5,845 bases of DNA, from positions 1 to 5,845 of the forward strand of contig JAJRVC010000276.1 in the NCBI GenBank assembly GCA_024277475.1. Reading direction: 5' to 3'. The notes under the pieces were generated by a model. That model worked only from the letters and a program-made list of their open reading frames with translations. It did not search any database and was not told the origin of the DNA. The stretch is from Deltaproteobacteria bacterium. GTDB taxonomy: Bacteria; Desulfobacterota; Desulfobacteria; Desulfobacterales; JAFDCJ01. The translations under genes were made by a program, and so were the position numbers. The first letter of the stretch is position 1. Every line of letters starts with the position of its first letter. Positions 5,666 through 5,845 of the stretch are shown piece after piece.

Positions 5666-5809
5666 AGTTTCCATCCATAAATGGCCCTTTTTTCTCTGAG
5701 CGGTGTTCTCCGCGGGTTTACGTCTGCGAAGTACGAAAAGTACGTCTCAACGTAAACCCTTGTGCGGCCTTGCTCAGAGAAAAAATTGCTCATTTCTGAA
5801 TTGGAAACT
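5666..5809. repeat. 144-bp imperfect palindrome, candidate dispersed element or structured RNA
   Basis: Nested arms pair in order. AGTTTCCA (5666-5673) pairs with TGGAAACT (5802-5809). AAATG (5679-5683) pairs with CATTT (5791-5795). TTTTTTCTCTGAGC (5688-5701) pairs with GCTCAGAGAAAAAA (5772-5785), a perfect 14 bp. CCGC (5710-5713) pairs with GCGG (5764-5767). GGGTTTACGT (5714-5723) pairs with ACGTAAACCC (5750-5759), a perfect 10 bp. The tip holds GTAC-GAAAA-GTAC (5731-5743). There is no transposase and no clear target-site duplication. T-runs lie inside the arms and not after the stem, so a simple terminator is unlikely. It may be a MITE-like element, a cruciform or a structured RNA. Confidence 0.75.
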
Positions 5810-5845
5810 TACGCCAGTGCCCATGGTTAAAAAAGGCTTCGTGGA
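5810..5845. other. Right edge of the window, no feature seen
   Basis: The last 36 bases hold no recognisable gene end, ribosome binding site or repeat. What lies to the right of the palindrome cannot be judged from this window. Confidence 0.4.

Noticed and set aside
5681..5755. 24-codon open frame on the plus strand within the same palindrome
   Set aside because: Very short, no ribosome binding site, and it overlaps the arms of the inverted repeat.
5650..5793. 47-codon open frame on the minus strand running through the long palindrome
   Set aside because: It has no ribosome binding site before its ATG, its sequence is set by the palindrome arms, and it resembles no family I can name. More likely a by-product of the element than a gene.
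5666..5809. Simple bidirectional rho-independent terminator
   Set aside because: The T-runs are inside the stem and not after it, and the total span and loop are far larger than a usual terminator.

Overview
The window holds one coherent gene set, all five genes on the minus strand and transcribed from right to left: a three-part TRAP transporter (dctP, dctQ, dctM), a methyltransferase of the MttB superfamily without pyrrolysine, and a GntR-type regulator of the FadR/FCD class. The gene content, the moderate base composition and the heptanucleotide repeats between genes would fit an anaerobic bacterium of the Desulfobacterota type (sulfate-reducer-like). This assignment is inference: the window has no rRNA or other phylogenetic marker.

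Layout from right to left, in the direction of transcription. Positions 5377-5845 are non-coding. They contain a 144-bp imperfect palindrome (5666-5809), a seven-unit heptad repeat (5576-5624), and a promoter with a perfect TTGACA -35 box and a 19-bp perfect palindrome lying over the spacer and -10 region (5473-5491). Then come dctP (4294-5376), dctQ (3782-4297, 4-bp overlap with dctP) and dctM (2481-3782, 1-bp overlap with dctQ), which form a tight translationally coupled block. A 207-bp AT-rich gap carries oppositely oriented heptad repeats and a possible internal promoter. The MttB-family gene follows (834-2273; the ATG at 2273 fits the ribosome binding site better than the GTG at 2288), then a 63-bp gap and the gntR gene (75-770). 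The stop codon of gntR lies inside a perfect 11-bp hairpin (55-79). Directly after it, eight tandem heptads run to the left edge of the window (1-56).

Proposed working model (inference): the secreted binding protein DctP captures a carboxylated, probably N-methylated compound such as a betaine, DctQM imports it using an ion gradient, and the MttB-like enzyme transfers a methyl group from it to a corrinoid protein encoded elsewhere. The GntR/FCD regulator senses the substrate or a breakdown product and represses the operon by binding the palindrome between -35 and -10. No corrinoid protein, corrinoid-reactivating protein or methyl-corrinoid:tetrahydrofolate methyltransferase is present here, so the substrate and the methyl acceptor remain open. 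I see no sign of a defence system, CRISPR array, rRNA, tRNA or transposase gene. The least explained elements are the long palindrome and the three heptad arrays, which differ in sequence but share a 7-bp period.
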